NCBI GenBank assembly: GCA_021163175.1 | Contig: JAGGXG010000072.1 | Coordinates: 1 to 20,891, forward strand | Direction: 5' to 3' | From: Thermoplasmata archaeon | Lineage (GTDB): Archaea > Thermoplasmatota > E2 > UBA202 > JdFR-43 | Length of the DNA stretch: 20,891 bases | Shown: piece by piece, positions 13,634 through 20,891 of the stretch | Numbering within the stretch: the stretch's first letter is position 1 | How the letters are laid out: every line of letters starts with the position of its first letter | The notes under the pieces: model-generated | Databases searched by the model: none | Seen by the model: the letters and a program-made list of their open reading frames with translations, nothing else | Told to the model about the DNA's origin: nothing | Made by a program: the position numbers and the translations under genes

Positions 13634-14622
13634 AAAAAGCTATATCTCTTCTAATTTTTTTATTTCTATCCATTCCAACCTTCAATGGAATCCATATTGA
13701 AAACAGTGTGTTTGAAAAACATGTTTCTTTGCAAAATTTCGATGGCAGAGATGGGGCACATTTCAAATATTACGAGAATGATAGCCATATAAGAAACTGG
13801 TATGAATGGTGGTATTTTAATGTTAAAGATGGCAACAAAGCATTGTTACTTTATTTCTTCACATTTGGAAACTTAAACAATAAAATTTCATCAATAGTGG
13901 GAGTTTTTGCAGCATTTTTTGATGGAGATGAAAGCATTGAAAGCATAACGATCTATCCTCTAATAAATTATAGCCTGGATTATGAAAAATGCAATGTTAC
14001 CATAGCTGGAAATTTCGCTCGCGAGCACGAAAATGGTTATACGCTATATTACAACTCGCCCAATCTCGAGATACATGCTGAAATTCACAACCATGCAATG
14101 CCTTTTGGAGGGAAGCCAACCATGCTTGATGAATGGCAATGGATGGCCTGGTATGTTGCTGTGCCATATGGAAATGCAAGCGTTGAAGTTGTTTCAAGAC
14201 AAAAACAATGCAAATTTTATGGCATTGCATATCATGATCATAACTGGGGAATGGCAAAGCCAGCGCAATTAAAATGGGATTGGGGCGAATTCTATGGCGA
14301 AGAATATGCAATAATTTATGGAATGGCTCTGGGAAAGGGGGGAATATATTTTGTTAATGAAAGCTTTGTTAAAGAATACAACATAAGCATATCATATGAA
14401 AAATGGCGTTTCATAAATGGCTTTCTGAAACCAGTTTTGATTCATATTTATTCGAATGATGGTAAAATTGATTTGTATGTGGAAATGAAAAAATACTATG
14501 TTATCGGGGCAAAAAATATAGGAAAACCTTATTTGCTCGGCCACATGCATGGAAAATTTTATCATCGCAACATCACTGCTATAGGCTTTTATGAACATCA
14601 TGGCCTTCAGTTTAAAATATAA
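13630..14622 (+). CDS. secreted CrtC/AttH-like lipocalin-fold protein
   Basis: A 330-residue protein with a signal peptide (MKKAISLLIFLFLSIPTFNG, about residues 1-20). The rest carries the marks of the CrtC/AttH lipocalin-like family: NWYEWWYFNV near 56, DEWQWMAWYVAVPYG in the middle, and GIAYHDHNWG followed by WDWGEFYGEEYAIIYG. Relatives include carotenoid 1,2-hydratase and AttH proteins that bind or act on large hydrophobic ligands. No carotenoid genes are seen nearby, so a carotenoid role is not supported. Seven N-x-S/T sequons fit an exported, glycosylated archaeal protein. The ATG at 13630 overlaps the AOR stop (ATGA), so this exported protein is translationally coupled to a cytoplasmic tungsten enzyme, which is unusual. 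Confidence 0.72.
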   Translation: MKKAISLLIFLFLSIPTFNGIHIENSVFEKHVSLQNFDGRDGAHFKYYENDSHIRNWYEWWYFNVKDGNKALLLYFFTFGNLNNKISSIVGVFAAFFDGDESIESITIYPLINYSLDYEKCNVTIAGNFAREHENGYTLYYNSPNLEIHAEIHNHAMPFGGKPTMLDEWQWMAWYVAVPYGNASVEVVSRQKQCKFYGIAYHDHNWGMAKPAQLKWDWGEFYGEEYAIIYGMALGKGGIYFVNESFVKEYNISISYEKWRFINGFLKPVLIHIYSNDGKIDLYVEMKKYYVIGAKNIGKPYLLGHMHGKFYHRNITAIGFYEHHGLQFKI

Positions 14623-14624
14623 AA
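14611..14624 (+). promoter_or_regulatory. TATA-like box of the ABC-class ATPase gene
   Basis: TTTAAAATATAAAA spanning the stop codon of the CrtC-like gene, centred about 24-28 bases before the ATG at 14644. It suggests the ATPase gene can be transcribed on its own from a leaderless start, although it also lies in the AOR operon's path. Confidence 0.45.
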
Positions 14625-14643
14625 TTCTTTTTGATTACCTGCA

Positions 14644-16272
14644 ATGAAAAGGCTTAGGGAATTGCTCAAAAAATTGGATGGCAAAGGATATAAAGCATAT
14701 AAGATGCTGCAGGGCAAATATAAATTTAATGAGTTCATTTTATTCATAGATCATGTTCAAGGAGATCCTTTTGCATCTCCCAGCATGGTGCATGTTGAGA
14801 TAGAGCTTGAAAAAGCTGGTTTTCCTCTCCACCTTCTCGATACCCATAAAGTTGCTTTCGAAGATTTCTTGAATCGTCGTTTTTATCAAATTGCCAAGAA
14901 AAAAAGCAGGAAAAGAGGAAGCGGAAACAGCGGAATGATAATGATTCAAAAACCAAGCCAGTGCATTTTGAAGAGAGATAGCATTGAAATTGAAGAAAAA
15001 TTGGTTGCGAGATTCTTTGTTGGATTGCCAGCCTATGGGAGAAGAATAGAAGGAAAGCAGGCAATAAAATTGCTTTTGAATGATTTGCCCCATGTTATAG
15101 AAAGAAGTCTATTCTTCAAGCATCATTCATACGAAGAAATAGAAAGACATGTTAAGGTGGCGGAAGATGCAGATTTTATAAGAAAAGAGTTGAGAAAAAA
15201 CAGGCTTGTCGCCTTCATAGCCAATAACTCGATTCTCCCAAGAAAAAGCGGCGTGGAAGATGAACCATTGAGCGATGCCATACCTTTTGTCTCTCCTCCA
15301 AGCATGGAAATCGAGCTGGAATGCCCAAATCGAAAAATAAAAGGAATGGGAATAAAAGAAGGCGTTACGCTCATCGTCGGCGGCGCCTACCATGGAAAAT
15401 CAACTTTGCTCAATGCGATAGCCATGGGCGTGTATAATCATTTGCCAGGAGATGGGAGGGAATTTGTTATTACAAGAGAGGATGCTGTAAAAATAAGGGC
15501 TGAAGATGGTCGTTTCGTTAACAATGTTTGTATATATCCATTCATAACAAATTTGCCCAAAGCAAGTACAAAAAATTTCAGCACTGAAAATGCTTCTGGA
15601 AGCACGAGTCAGGCTGCAAATATAATGGAAGCTTTGGAAGCTGGTTCTCGTTTATTGCTGATAGATGAAGATACCTCTGCAACAAATTTAATGATGCGGG
15701 ATAGAAAAATGCAGGAGCTTATTCCAAAAGAAAAGGAGCCCATTACACCGATCATAGACATGATCCCCGCCTTTAAAAAACTTGGTGTTTCCATGATAAT
15801 GGTCGCAGCAGGCCTGGGTGAATATTTTGATGTAGCCGACTATGTTATTGGAATGGATGAGTATCTTGCAAAAGATTTAACAAGTAGGGCAAAGGAAATA
15901 GCAAGGGAATTCAAAAGCAATCGAATAAAAGAGATTCCGAAGAAAATAGAAATAAAATACAGGAAAGCAAGAAAGGATAGTGTGATGGAAGCCATAGCAT
16001 CGAAAAGAAAAATAAAAGTTTCTGATGGAAAAATAAAGATTGGAAAAGCAGTCATTGACTTAACGCGTGTTGAGCAGATAGCGGAAGAAGGGCAGCTTAA
16101 GGCAATAGGAGAGCTCATATTAAAATTGAAATACAAAGATTGCCTGAAAGACGAGTTATCCACAAATTTATGGAATATGCTCTCGCCCAAAGGAATATAT
16201 GTGGAGCCAAGAAAATATGAAGTTGCCGCAGCATTGAACAGGATGCGAGGCATAACATTCGAAGACTGCTAA
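14644..16272 (+). CDS. ABC-class ATPase of the COG3044/MRB1590-like family
   Basis: A 542-residue soluble protein of the predicted ABC-class ATPase family (COG3044, Pfam ABC_ATPase). The N-terminal part shows LDGKGYKAYK, then FILFIDHVQGDPFASPS, then a 'GLPAYGRRIEGKQA' segment. The ATPase core has Walker A GGAYHGKST (246-254), a signature-like SGSTSQAA (318-325) and Walker B LLLIDEDTSATN (337-348). There are no membrane helices, so it is not a transporter. The trypanosome relative MRB1590 binds RNA through a pore in kinetoplast RNA editing; an RNA-related role here is only an analogy. It has its own TATA-like box. Its TAA overlaps the convergent MBL gene's TAG. Confidence 0.85.
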   Translation: MKRLRELLKKLDGKGYKAYKMLQGKYKFNEFILFIDHVQGDPFASPSMVHVEIELEKAGFPLHLLDTHKVAFEDFLNRRFYQIAKKKSRKRGSGNSGMIMIQKPSQCILKRDSIEIEEKLVARFFVGLPAYGRRIEGKQAIKLLLNDLPHVIERSLFFKHHSYEEIERHVKVAEDADFIRKELRKNRLVAFIANNSILPRKSGVEDEPLSDAIPFVSPPSMEIELECPNRKIKGMGIKEGVTLIVGGAYHGKSTLLNAIAMGVYNHLPGDGREFVITREDAVKIRAEDGRFVNNVCIYPFITNLPKASTKNFSTENASGSTSQAANIMEALEAGSRLLLIDEDTSATNLMMRDRKMQELIPKEKEPITPIIDMIPAFKKLGVSMIMVAAGLGEYFDVADYVIGMDEYLAKDLTSRAKEIAREFKSNRIKEIPKKIEIKYRKARKDSVMEAIASKRKIKVSDGKIKIGKAVIDLTRVEQIAEEGQLKAIGELILKLKYKDCLKDELSTNLWNMLSPKGIYVEPRKYEVAAALNRMRGITFEDC

Positions 16273-17054
16273 TCCATTTTTATCTCTATCTTCTCTCCCA
16301 TATAAACTCGCATTCCATCGATGGCAGCAATCGTGGAAACGCCAGTCTGCTCAGCCACCATGTTTGCCTGCTGAGAGGGATTTTCCAGAAATTTTATCCC
16401 CATATGTGTTAGTATGGCAAGTTCAGGTTTGACTTTTTTTACTATTTCTATTGCGTCCTCTGTTGCCAGATGAAAAGGAATCTTCATGCCGAGCGGGCGA
16501 GTTACAGCGAGTATTAAAATCCTTGCTCCTTCATGCGCATCTGCCAGCCCTTCGAAATTCTGTGTATCTGCAGTATATGAAATGATTCCATTATCAAGGT
16601 GCAATTTGAATCCTATGGTTGTTGGATCAGAATGCTGTGCAGGCGTTGCTTCCATTTCATAATCCTCCACCAAAAATTTATCTCCTGACTTTGCCGCTAT
16701 AATTTTTTTGACGAGCTTTTTATGATAAAAAGAAATCGCTCTGAAATCTTCTATCCCGTTTATTATGCTCTCACTCCCAATAATTGTTCCTCGCTTTCTT
16801 TTTCCACCCATTGTCATTGCCTCTATCAAAATCTCCGCATCTGTATAATGATCTGGATGGGCATGGGAAATAAAAATAGCGTTTGTTGCCATTGGGTCAA
16901 GATTATGCTCCCACATTTTCACCAGTGCTCCAGGCCCAGGATCAACATGCATTAACAGACCTTTTGCTGCAATATATATTCCGCCTGTTCCTCTTTTTTG
17001 ATATATTGTCGCAAACCTGCCGCCGCCTGTGCCGATGAATGTGATTTTGGCCAT
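16269..17054 (-). CDS. RNase Z-like MBL-fold hydrolase
   Basis: A 261-residue metallo-beta-lactamase-fold protein. MAKITFIGTGGGRFATIYQKRGTGG opens the fold, then SHAHPDH (63-69) gives the H-x-H-x-D-H metal site. PAQHSDPTTIGFKL, YTADTQNFEG and LTHMG supply the further His/Asp ligands. It is shorter than true RNase Z, and the long exosite arm is not obvious, so it may be a phosphodiesterase or nuclease of that broad class rather than tRNase Z. An upstream frame extends to 17159, but the TATA-like box at 17076-17083 is centred 26 bases before the ATG at 17054, which I use. It is divergent from the lipoamide-dehydrogenase-like gene and tail-to-tail with the ABC-class ATPase gene. Confidence 0.88.
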   Translation of the reverse strand: MAKITFIGTGGGRFATIYQKRGTGGIYIAAKGLLMHVDPGPGALVKMWEHNLDPMATNAIFISHAHPDHYTDAEILIEAMTMGGKRKRGTIIGSESIINGIEDFRAISFYHKKLVKKIIAAKSGDKFLVEDYEMEATPAQHSDPTTIGFKLHLDNGIISYTADTQNFEGLADAHEGARILILAVTRPLGMKIPFHLATEDAIEIVKKVKPELAILTHMGIKFLENPSQQANMVAEQTGVSTIAAIDGMRVYMGEKIEIKMD

Positions 17055-17075
17055 TAAATTGTAATGCAACTTCTC

Positions 17076-17083
17076 TTTATAAA
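17076..17083 (-). promoter_or_regulatory. TATA-like box of the RNase Z-like gene
   Basis: TTTATAAA centred 26 bases before the ATG at 17054. A second box on the other strand (17121-17132) lies 37 bases away and serves the divergent flavoprotein gene. Confidence 0.6.
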
Positions 17084-17120
17084 ATGAAAGTAAATTTGCT
17101 GAAAAATTTTCCAAAAATGT

Positions 17121-17132
17121 AATAAATATATA
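17121..17132 (+). promoter_or_regulatory. TATA-like box of the dihydrolipoyl dehydrogenase-type gene
   Basis: AATAAATATATA centred 25 bases before the ATG at 17151. It supports that ATG over the earlier in-frame ATG at 17133, which is only a few bases after the box. Confidence 0.6.
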
Positions 17133-17150
17133 TTGGGCATGTTTACCAGT

Positions 17151-18518
17151 ATGAAACATTACGACATTATTGCAATAGGAACTGGCTCTGCCATGAATAT
17201 TGTATCGACGCTTGTTGAAACGAACGAGGATATAAAAGTAGCGGTTGTTGAAAAGGATGATGTTGGGGGCATTTGCTTAACGCGAGGATGCATTCCTTCA
17301 AAAATGCTTCTCTATCCTGCGGAGCTTGTTAGGAAGGCCAAGGAAGCAAAAAAATTTGGAATAGATGTTGAGATAAAGAACATAGATTTTAAGAGAATAA
17401 TGGAGAGAATGAGAAGCAACATAAGAAAGGAAGTCGAGATGATAGAACATGGGTTAAAAAGCAGCCCAAATATAGATTTGTACCAGACAACAGGAGAGTT
17501 CATCGACGATTATACAATGAAAGTGGGCAATGAGATAATAAAAGGAGATAAGATTTTGCTTTGCTCTGGATCGCGTCCATTCATTCCAAAAATAGAAAGG
17601 CTTGAAGAAGCTGGATACATTACGAGTGATGAGCTGCTTCTACTTGAAGAATTGCCAGAAAGCGTTGCCATTATTGGAGGCGGCTACATAGCAATGGAAT
17701 ATGGCTTTTTCCTTGCAATGATGGGTGCCAAAGTTACAGTAATAGAGATGCTTCCTCGCATTGTTTATGGGGAAGAGCCGGAAATATCAGAGCTTTTGCA
17801 GAAGGAAATGTCAAAAATAATGGACATAAAAACTGAATATAAAGTGAAGAGAGTTGAGAAAGGGCAGAAAAAGAAAGTGATAGCTGAAGGAAAAGATGGA
17901 AGAATAGAAATAGAAGCAGATGAAATTTTGGTTGCAGCAGGCCGCCAGTCAAATGCAGATTTACTCAAGCCAGAAAAAACAGGCGTTGAAGTGGATGAGC
18001 ATGGATGGATTCTCGTTAACGATTATCTTGAAACAACCAAGCCAAACATATGGGCGTGCGGCGACGCCATCGGAAAGCACATGTTCAAGCATGTCGCCAA
18101 TTACGAGAGCCAGATCCTTTATTACAATGCTTTTGGTCATCGCAGAATAAAAGTAGATTACCATGCTGTCCCCCATGCAATTTTTACATATCCCGAGGTG
18201 GCGAGTGTTGGAATGAAGGAAGAGGAGGCAAAGAAAAAGCACGATATAATGGTTGGTTACTATCTTTATGAGCATACTGCAAAAGGAGAAGCGATGGAAG
18301 CGAAGGATTATTTTGTTAAGGTTATACTTGAAAAAGGAAGCTATCGCATATTGGGGGCACATATTATAGGGCCAGAAGCATCGATACTTATTCAGGAAAT
18401 CGTTAATTTGATGTATACTGACGACGGCTCAGCAATGCCAATTTACAGAGGAATGCATATACATCCTGCTTTATCTGAAGTTGTGGAAAGAGCTTTTTAC
18501 AATCTTGAGGAGAGATGA
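17151..18518 (+). CDS. dihydrolipoyl dehydrogenase-type flavoprotein
   Basis: A 455-residue FAD/NAD(P)-dependent disulfide oxidoreductase. The FAD turn IAIGTGSA is at 8-15, the redox pair C42-LTRG-C47 is complete, the NAD turn IIGGGYIAMEYG is near 176, the second FAD motif ACGDA is in the middle, and the dimer-face His438-Glu443 (HPALSE) is present. This is the lipoamide dehydrogenase pattern; a mercuric reductase C-terminal Cys pair is absent. It may serve a 2-oxoacid dehydrogenase or the glycine cleavage system, but no such gene is nearby, so other disulfide substrates remain possible. It starts leaderless at ATG 17151. Its 3' end overlaps the tail of the convergent C25 protease gene by 22 bases. 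Confidence 0.88.
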   Translation: MKHYDIIAIGTGSAMNIVSTLVETNEDIKVAVVEKDDVGGICLTRGCIPSKMLLYPAELVRKAKEAKKFGIDVEIKNIDFKRIMERMRSNIRKEVEMIEHGLKSSPNIDLYQTTGEFIDDYTMKVGNEIIKGDKILLCSGSRPFIPKIERLEEAGYITSDELLLLEELPESVAIIGGGYIAMEYGFFLAMMGAKVTVIEMLPRIVYGEEPEISELLQKEMSKIMDIKTEYKVKRVEKGQKKKVIAEGKDGRIEIEADEILVAAGRQSNADLLKPEKTGVEVDEHGWILVNDYLETTKPNIWACGDAIGKHMFKHVANYESQILYYNAFGHRRIKVDYHAVPHAIFTYPEVASVGMKEEEAKKKHDIMVGYYLYEHTAKGEAMEAKDYFVKVILEKGSYRILGAHIIGPEASILIQEIVNLMYTDDGSAMPIYRGMHIHPALSEVVERAFYNLEER

Positions 18519-20650
18519 GGAAATTGGTCATGATATAACTTTAAAAAATCAAAGAAATGGGAGAGCCATTCGAGTAATTCCATGAATGGCATTCTGTATG
18601 GCATTGTTACAATTAGAGGATCACTCCACTCACTTGTGAAACCATCTTCATCTCTTGCCATCACTCTCACAGCATATCTTCCCTTATTTTCCCATGAATG
18701 CTCTATGGTTGCGCTTTCCCCACTTTTATATGGCCCAATCCAATCACTGAAGCTACCATCACCCCAATCCCATTTGTAATATATTTTATCGTTATCAGCA
18801 TCTGTAGTGTGTGTCGTGAAGTTATATACGTTGCCAGGCTTTCCTTTCTCCACGCCCTGCGGGCGGGCTGGCTTCGCAGGCGGGCTGCCGACTCGAAATC
18901 TGGCTGCTGGATCGCCAAATAGATTCAGCTGGTAATAGCACCATCTCATCATGGAGCGATTTATAAGGAAAAGGTTTACCTCTCTCGATGCCTGATTTGC
19001 CCTTCCTATCTCATATATTTTCTCCCCAAAGACGGCATTCCAGAATTCACGATGGTATCGTTGTGAGTCGCCATCCGTACTGAAGCTCCAGAAAAAGCCA
19101 TAGCGAGCGTTCCATATGCCAGCGAAAGCAGCATGCTCGGTTTTCACCGTAAAGTATTCGGCAATGCAATCATCATAATCAAAAGCTCCAGCATAGCAAG
19201 CCTGAGAATATATGAAGCAATATTTATCATTGTTAAGCTGATCTATTGAATCTTCCGTCAACTTTAAATTATGATTCGTTGATGAATGTCCGAGATGATT
19301 TATTATATGCACGCCATTATTTATTCTTGATATGATTTCTGAGGGAGGCCAGTAATTATTTTGCCAATCTCTATCATAAAGTTTTTCGATTTCAAATTTG
19401 CTAGCTGGAATTCCTACAGTATGATATCCATCAGCATCGGAATAGTTTATTAGCTGGTCGAGATAATTTCCTCCCCATGATGCAATTCCATAATCTCCGA
19501 GATATTCTCCAACCATAAGGACTTTTTTTAGATAATCACCATTTGAATCCATATATGCTATCGTTTTTTCAACAAAATTCTGGGCATCATGTGCACTATC
19601 AACGCATGCTCTGCCCACATAGACTTCTGCTATCAGATCAACATCTTTGCCATTATCTCCATCGTTTGGCTCGCCCCATCTGGTATCGTTATCATAATTG
19701 TATGTGCCATCAAGACATTCATAATATAAATCGGAAGGCATGGTTGTATCATAATATTCAACATTTTCATCATAGCCTGATACCCACAACATTTTTGCCG
19801 GCACAATGTCGATATCTCCTCCTATAAGGACGTAGCTTATTCCAAAATTTTTGTATACATTTCTGATATATTCCCTTACATCATCTGCCGTTTCACCAAT
19901 TTCATCCATCGTTGCTATCATAGTAGCCTCGCCATGGTTGCTATGCCATTCCTCCAAAGGTTCAAAATATTTTTTGAGATTCTTGGAGGTTATTATAAGA
20001 ATATCATAGCCCGCTTTTCCATTACATGGATAACTTTTTACAACCTCAGGATTATCAACCATTTTGGCAACTTCTTCAGCATCTTCTTTCAAGCCTCTAA
20101 AATTTGGGTTTACTTTCCCATCTTTTAGTTCGATTTTAATGTCCATCTCATTATAATAAAATATCTTTTTTTGCAAAGGAATATAATGCACAGGATAAAG
20201 ACGAAGAATAAGTATTTTGAAACCCCTGAAGTAATATATGCCTACTTTGTCATACAATTTCGAAGGATATGGCTCATCTTTTTCATAAATTTTCCCTTTT
20301 TTGGGTAGCTCAATTATTCCAATAGGATGTGCTCTTTCGACAGGCATTACATCATAACTTCCATTCAAATACACAGCTTTTCCAGCTTTCACTTCTATTC
20401 TCTCAATATCTTTCCCATATGGAATAAGAATGTATGCTTTTCCCGCCGGTAATGCTGGCTCGCCGCCATTACCAAAAATTGCACAATCCTTCATTCTAAC
20501 AGCATCATACATTTTTGCGTCTATAATTTTCTTTTCTATGATGGGTTTATCAAATGTGTAATGTAGCATTAAATCATTTTTTCCCGCATTTATTTTAAAT
20601 GGAGAAAATATGAGTATTGCAACAGCTATAATAGCCACTATCTTTCTCAT
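18497..20650 (-). CDS. secreted C25 (gingipain-like) protease with PKD domain
   Basis: A 717-residue exported protease. A signal peptide is at about 1-22 (hydrophobic VAIIAVAILIF core). Residues about 60-200 form a propeptide-like beta-rich part. The C25 catalytic domain follows, with YDILIITSKNLKKYFEPLEE and VLIGGDIDIVP, catalytic His455 in NHLGHSS and Cys485 in YSQACYAG. A proline-rich linker (about 588-600, encoded by a GC-rich patch) leads to a PKD domain (YKWDWGDGSFSD ... about 602-685). The end is a hydrophobic amphipathic segment (PFMELLEWLSHFFDFLKL) plus a basic tail, perhaps a surface-retention element. Gingipain-type enzymes cut after Arg or Lys. Five glycosylation sequons fit secretion. 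Inferred role: breakdown of external protein. Starts 25 bases after a TATA-like box. Confidence 0.9.
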   Translation of the reverse strand: MRKIVAIIAVAILIFSPFKINAGKNDLMLHYTFDKPIIEKKIIDAKMYDAVRMKDCAIFGNGGEPALPAGKAYILIPYGKDIERIEVKAGKAVYLNGSYDVMPVERAHPIGIIELPKKGKIYEKDEPYPSKLYDKVGIYYFRGFKILILRLYPVHYIPLQKKIFYYNEMDIKIELKDGKVNPNFRGLKEDAEEVAKMVDNPEVVKSYPCNGKAGYDILIITSKNLKKYFEPLEEWHSNHGEATMIATMDEIGETADDVREYIRNVYKNFGISYVLIGGDIDIVPAKMLWVSGYDENVEYYDTTMPSDLYYECLDGTYNYDNDTRWGEPNDGDNGKDVDLIAEVYVGRACVDSAHDAQNFVEKTIAYMDSNGDYLKKVLMVGEYLGDYGIASWGGNYLDQLINYSDADGYHTVGIPASKFEIEKLYDRDWQNNYWPPSEIISRINNGVHIINHLGHSSTNHNLKLTEDSIDQLNNDKYCFIYSQACYAGAFDYDDCIAEYFTVKTEHAAFAGIWNARYGFFWSFSTDGDSQRYHREFWNAVFGEKIYEIGRANQASREVNLFLINRSMMRWCYYQLNLFGDPAARFRVGSPPAKPARPQGVEKGKPGNVYNFTTHTTDADNDKIYYKWDWGDGSFSDWIGPYKSGESATIEHSWENKGRYAVRVMARDEDGFTSEWSDPLIVTMPYRMPFMELLEWLSHFFDFLKLYHDQFPHLSSRL
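18852..18892. repeat. GC-rich patch with repeat and hairpin inside the protease linker
   Basis: A 41-base GC-rich island in an otherwise AT-rich gene. GGCGGGCTG occurs twice, at 18862-18870 and 18879-18887 (17-base period). CCTGCG (18856-18861) and CGCAGG (18875-18880) could pair as a hairpin, and GCCC/GGGC (18854-18864) as a smaller one. It encodes the Pro/Ala-rich linker between the catalytic and PKD domains. Confidence 0.6.
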
Positions 20651-20671
20651 TGAAAATTAAGAGAATATGGA

Positions 20672-20679
20672 TATTTAAA
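20672..20679 (-). promoter_or_regulatory. TATA-like box of the C25 protease gene
   Basis: TTTAAATA centred 25 bases before the ATG at 20650; predicts a leaderless transcript. Confidence 0.6.
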
Positions 20680-20705
20680 TCTTGCTTTCATTGCCAGCTC
20701 GAAAA

Positions 20706-20713
20706 ATTAATAT
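20706..20713 (+). promoter_or_regulatory. TATA-like box of the proteasome alpha gene
   Basis: ATTAATAT centred 25 bases before the ATG at 20735. It lies 26 bases from the opposing C25 box. Confidence 0.5.
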
Positions 20714-20734
20714 CCTCGTTCTATTTAACGAGCA

Positions 20735-20891
20735 ATGATTCCTCGAACTGCTTATGACTGGGAGATTACAGTGTTTTCGCCAGATGGCAGGCTTTTTCAG
20801 GTAGAATATGCAAGAGAAGCTGTTAAGCGCGGAACTACTACAGTAGGCATAAAATTCAAGAATGGTGTTGCTTTGATTGTTGATAAGCGCA
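20735..20891 (+). CDS. psmA: proteasome subunit alpha, N-terminal part (cut by window edge)
   Basis: The first 52 codons of the 20S proteasome alpha subunit; the gene continues past the right edge. MIPRTAYDWEITVFSPDGR matches the N-terminal gate and first strands, with the gate Tyr-Asp and the Pro of the reverse turn present, followed by FQVEYAREAVKRGTTTVGIK. Alpha subunits form the outer rings, control entry to the chamber and dock activating ATPases such as PAN or Cdc48, the latter encoded about 17 kb to the left. The ATG at 20735 is 25 bases after a TATA-like box and has no ribosome site, so it is probably leaderless. Confidence 0.96.
   Translation, partial: MIPRTAYDWEITVFSPDGRLFQVEYAREAVKRGTTTVGIKFKNGVALIVDKR

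Noticed and set aside
17133..17150. upstream ATG for the dihydrolipoyl dehydrogenase-type gene
   Set aside because: It lies right beside the TATA-like box, so it would fall upstream of the expected transcription start; the ATG at 17151 gives the normal N-terminus.
17151..18518. mercuric reductase
   Set aside because: The redox Cys pair and HPALSE dyad are shared with lipoamide dehydrogenases, but the C-terminal vicinal cysteines and any mercury-resistance neighbour are missing.

Overview
This AT-rich window reads as archaeal chromosome. Most transcription units start at an AT-rich TATA-like box about 24-28 bases before the ATG, the spacing expected of leaderless archaeal mRNAs. Genes inside operons instead overlap by ATGA/GTGA or carry a GGAGG-type ribosome site. 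The gene content is archaeal: Cdc48/VAT with an archaeal Hsp20, proteasome alpha subunit, DUF2240, Taw2 (wybutosine pathway), a tungsten-type aldehyde ferredoxin oxidoreductase (AOR) and an ABC-class ATPase of the COG3044 type. A secreted clostripain/gingipain-like (C25) protease, urocanate hydratase and AOR together suggest an anaerobic or microaerophilic degrader of protein and amino acids. Thermoplasmatota (for example MBG-D-like lineages, for which C25 proteases have been reported) would fit, but this placement is inference only.

Layout. 1-252: a possible 32-residue leaderless mini-ORF with its own TATA box, otherwise no gene seen. 253-4104 (minus): a protein-quality operon, hsp20, then cdc48, then a four-CBS protein with an HPF/RaiA-like C-terminal domain. 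4184-5485: a small zinc-ribbon gene, convergent with an MBL-fold hydrolase and a helix-hairpin-helix protein. 5542-8015 (plus): a tightly overlapping operon of a short HisA-like protein, DUF2240, ubiX and taw2. 8068-8736: a MazF-type toxin-antitoxin pair bracketed by an almost identical 23-bp direct repeat. 8815-11303 (minus): hutU translationally coupled to an EamA transporter. 11385-16272 (plus): a four-cluster ferredoxin, AOR, a secreted CrtC/AttH-like protein, and the ABC-class ATPase with its own promoter. 16269-17054 (minus): an RNase Z-like MBL hydrolase. 17151-18518 (plus): a dihydrolipoyl dehydrogenase-type flavoprotein. 18497-20650 (minus): the C25 protease with a PKD domain. 20735-end (plus): start of the proteasome alpha gene.

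How the parts may work together. Extracellular proteolysis (C25), histidine breakdown (HutU), aldehyde oxidation (AOR plus ferredoxin) and a lipoamide-type dehydrogenase fit peptide fermentation. Hsp20, Cdc48 and the 20S proteasome cover intracellular protein quality control, and the CBS-HPF protein may link adenylate status to ribosome hibernation. No stretch longer than 300 bases lacks a gene. I saw no tRNA, rRNA, CRISPR array, transposase or integrase. The strongest candidates for something new are the repeat-flanked toxin-antitoxin cassette, the exactly symmetric divergent promoter at 5504-5521, the CBS-HPF fusion in the Hsp20-Cdc48 operon, and the AOR operon carrying a secreted lipocalin-like gene.
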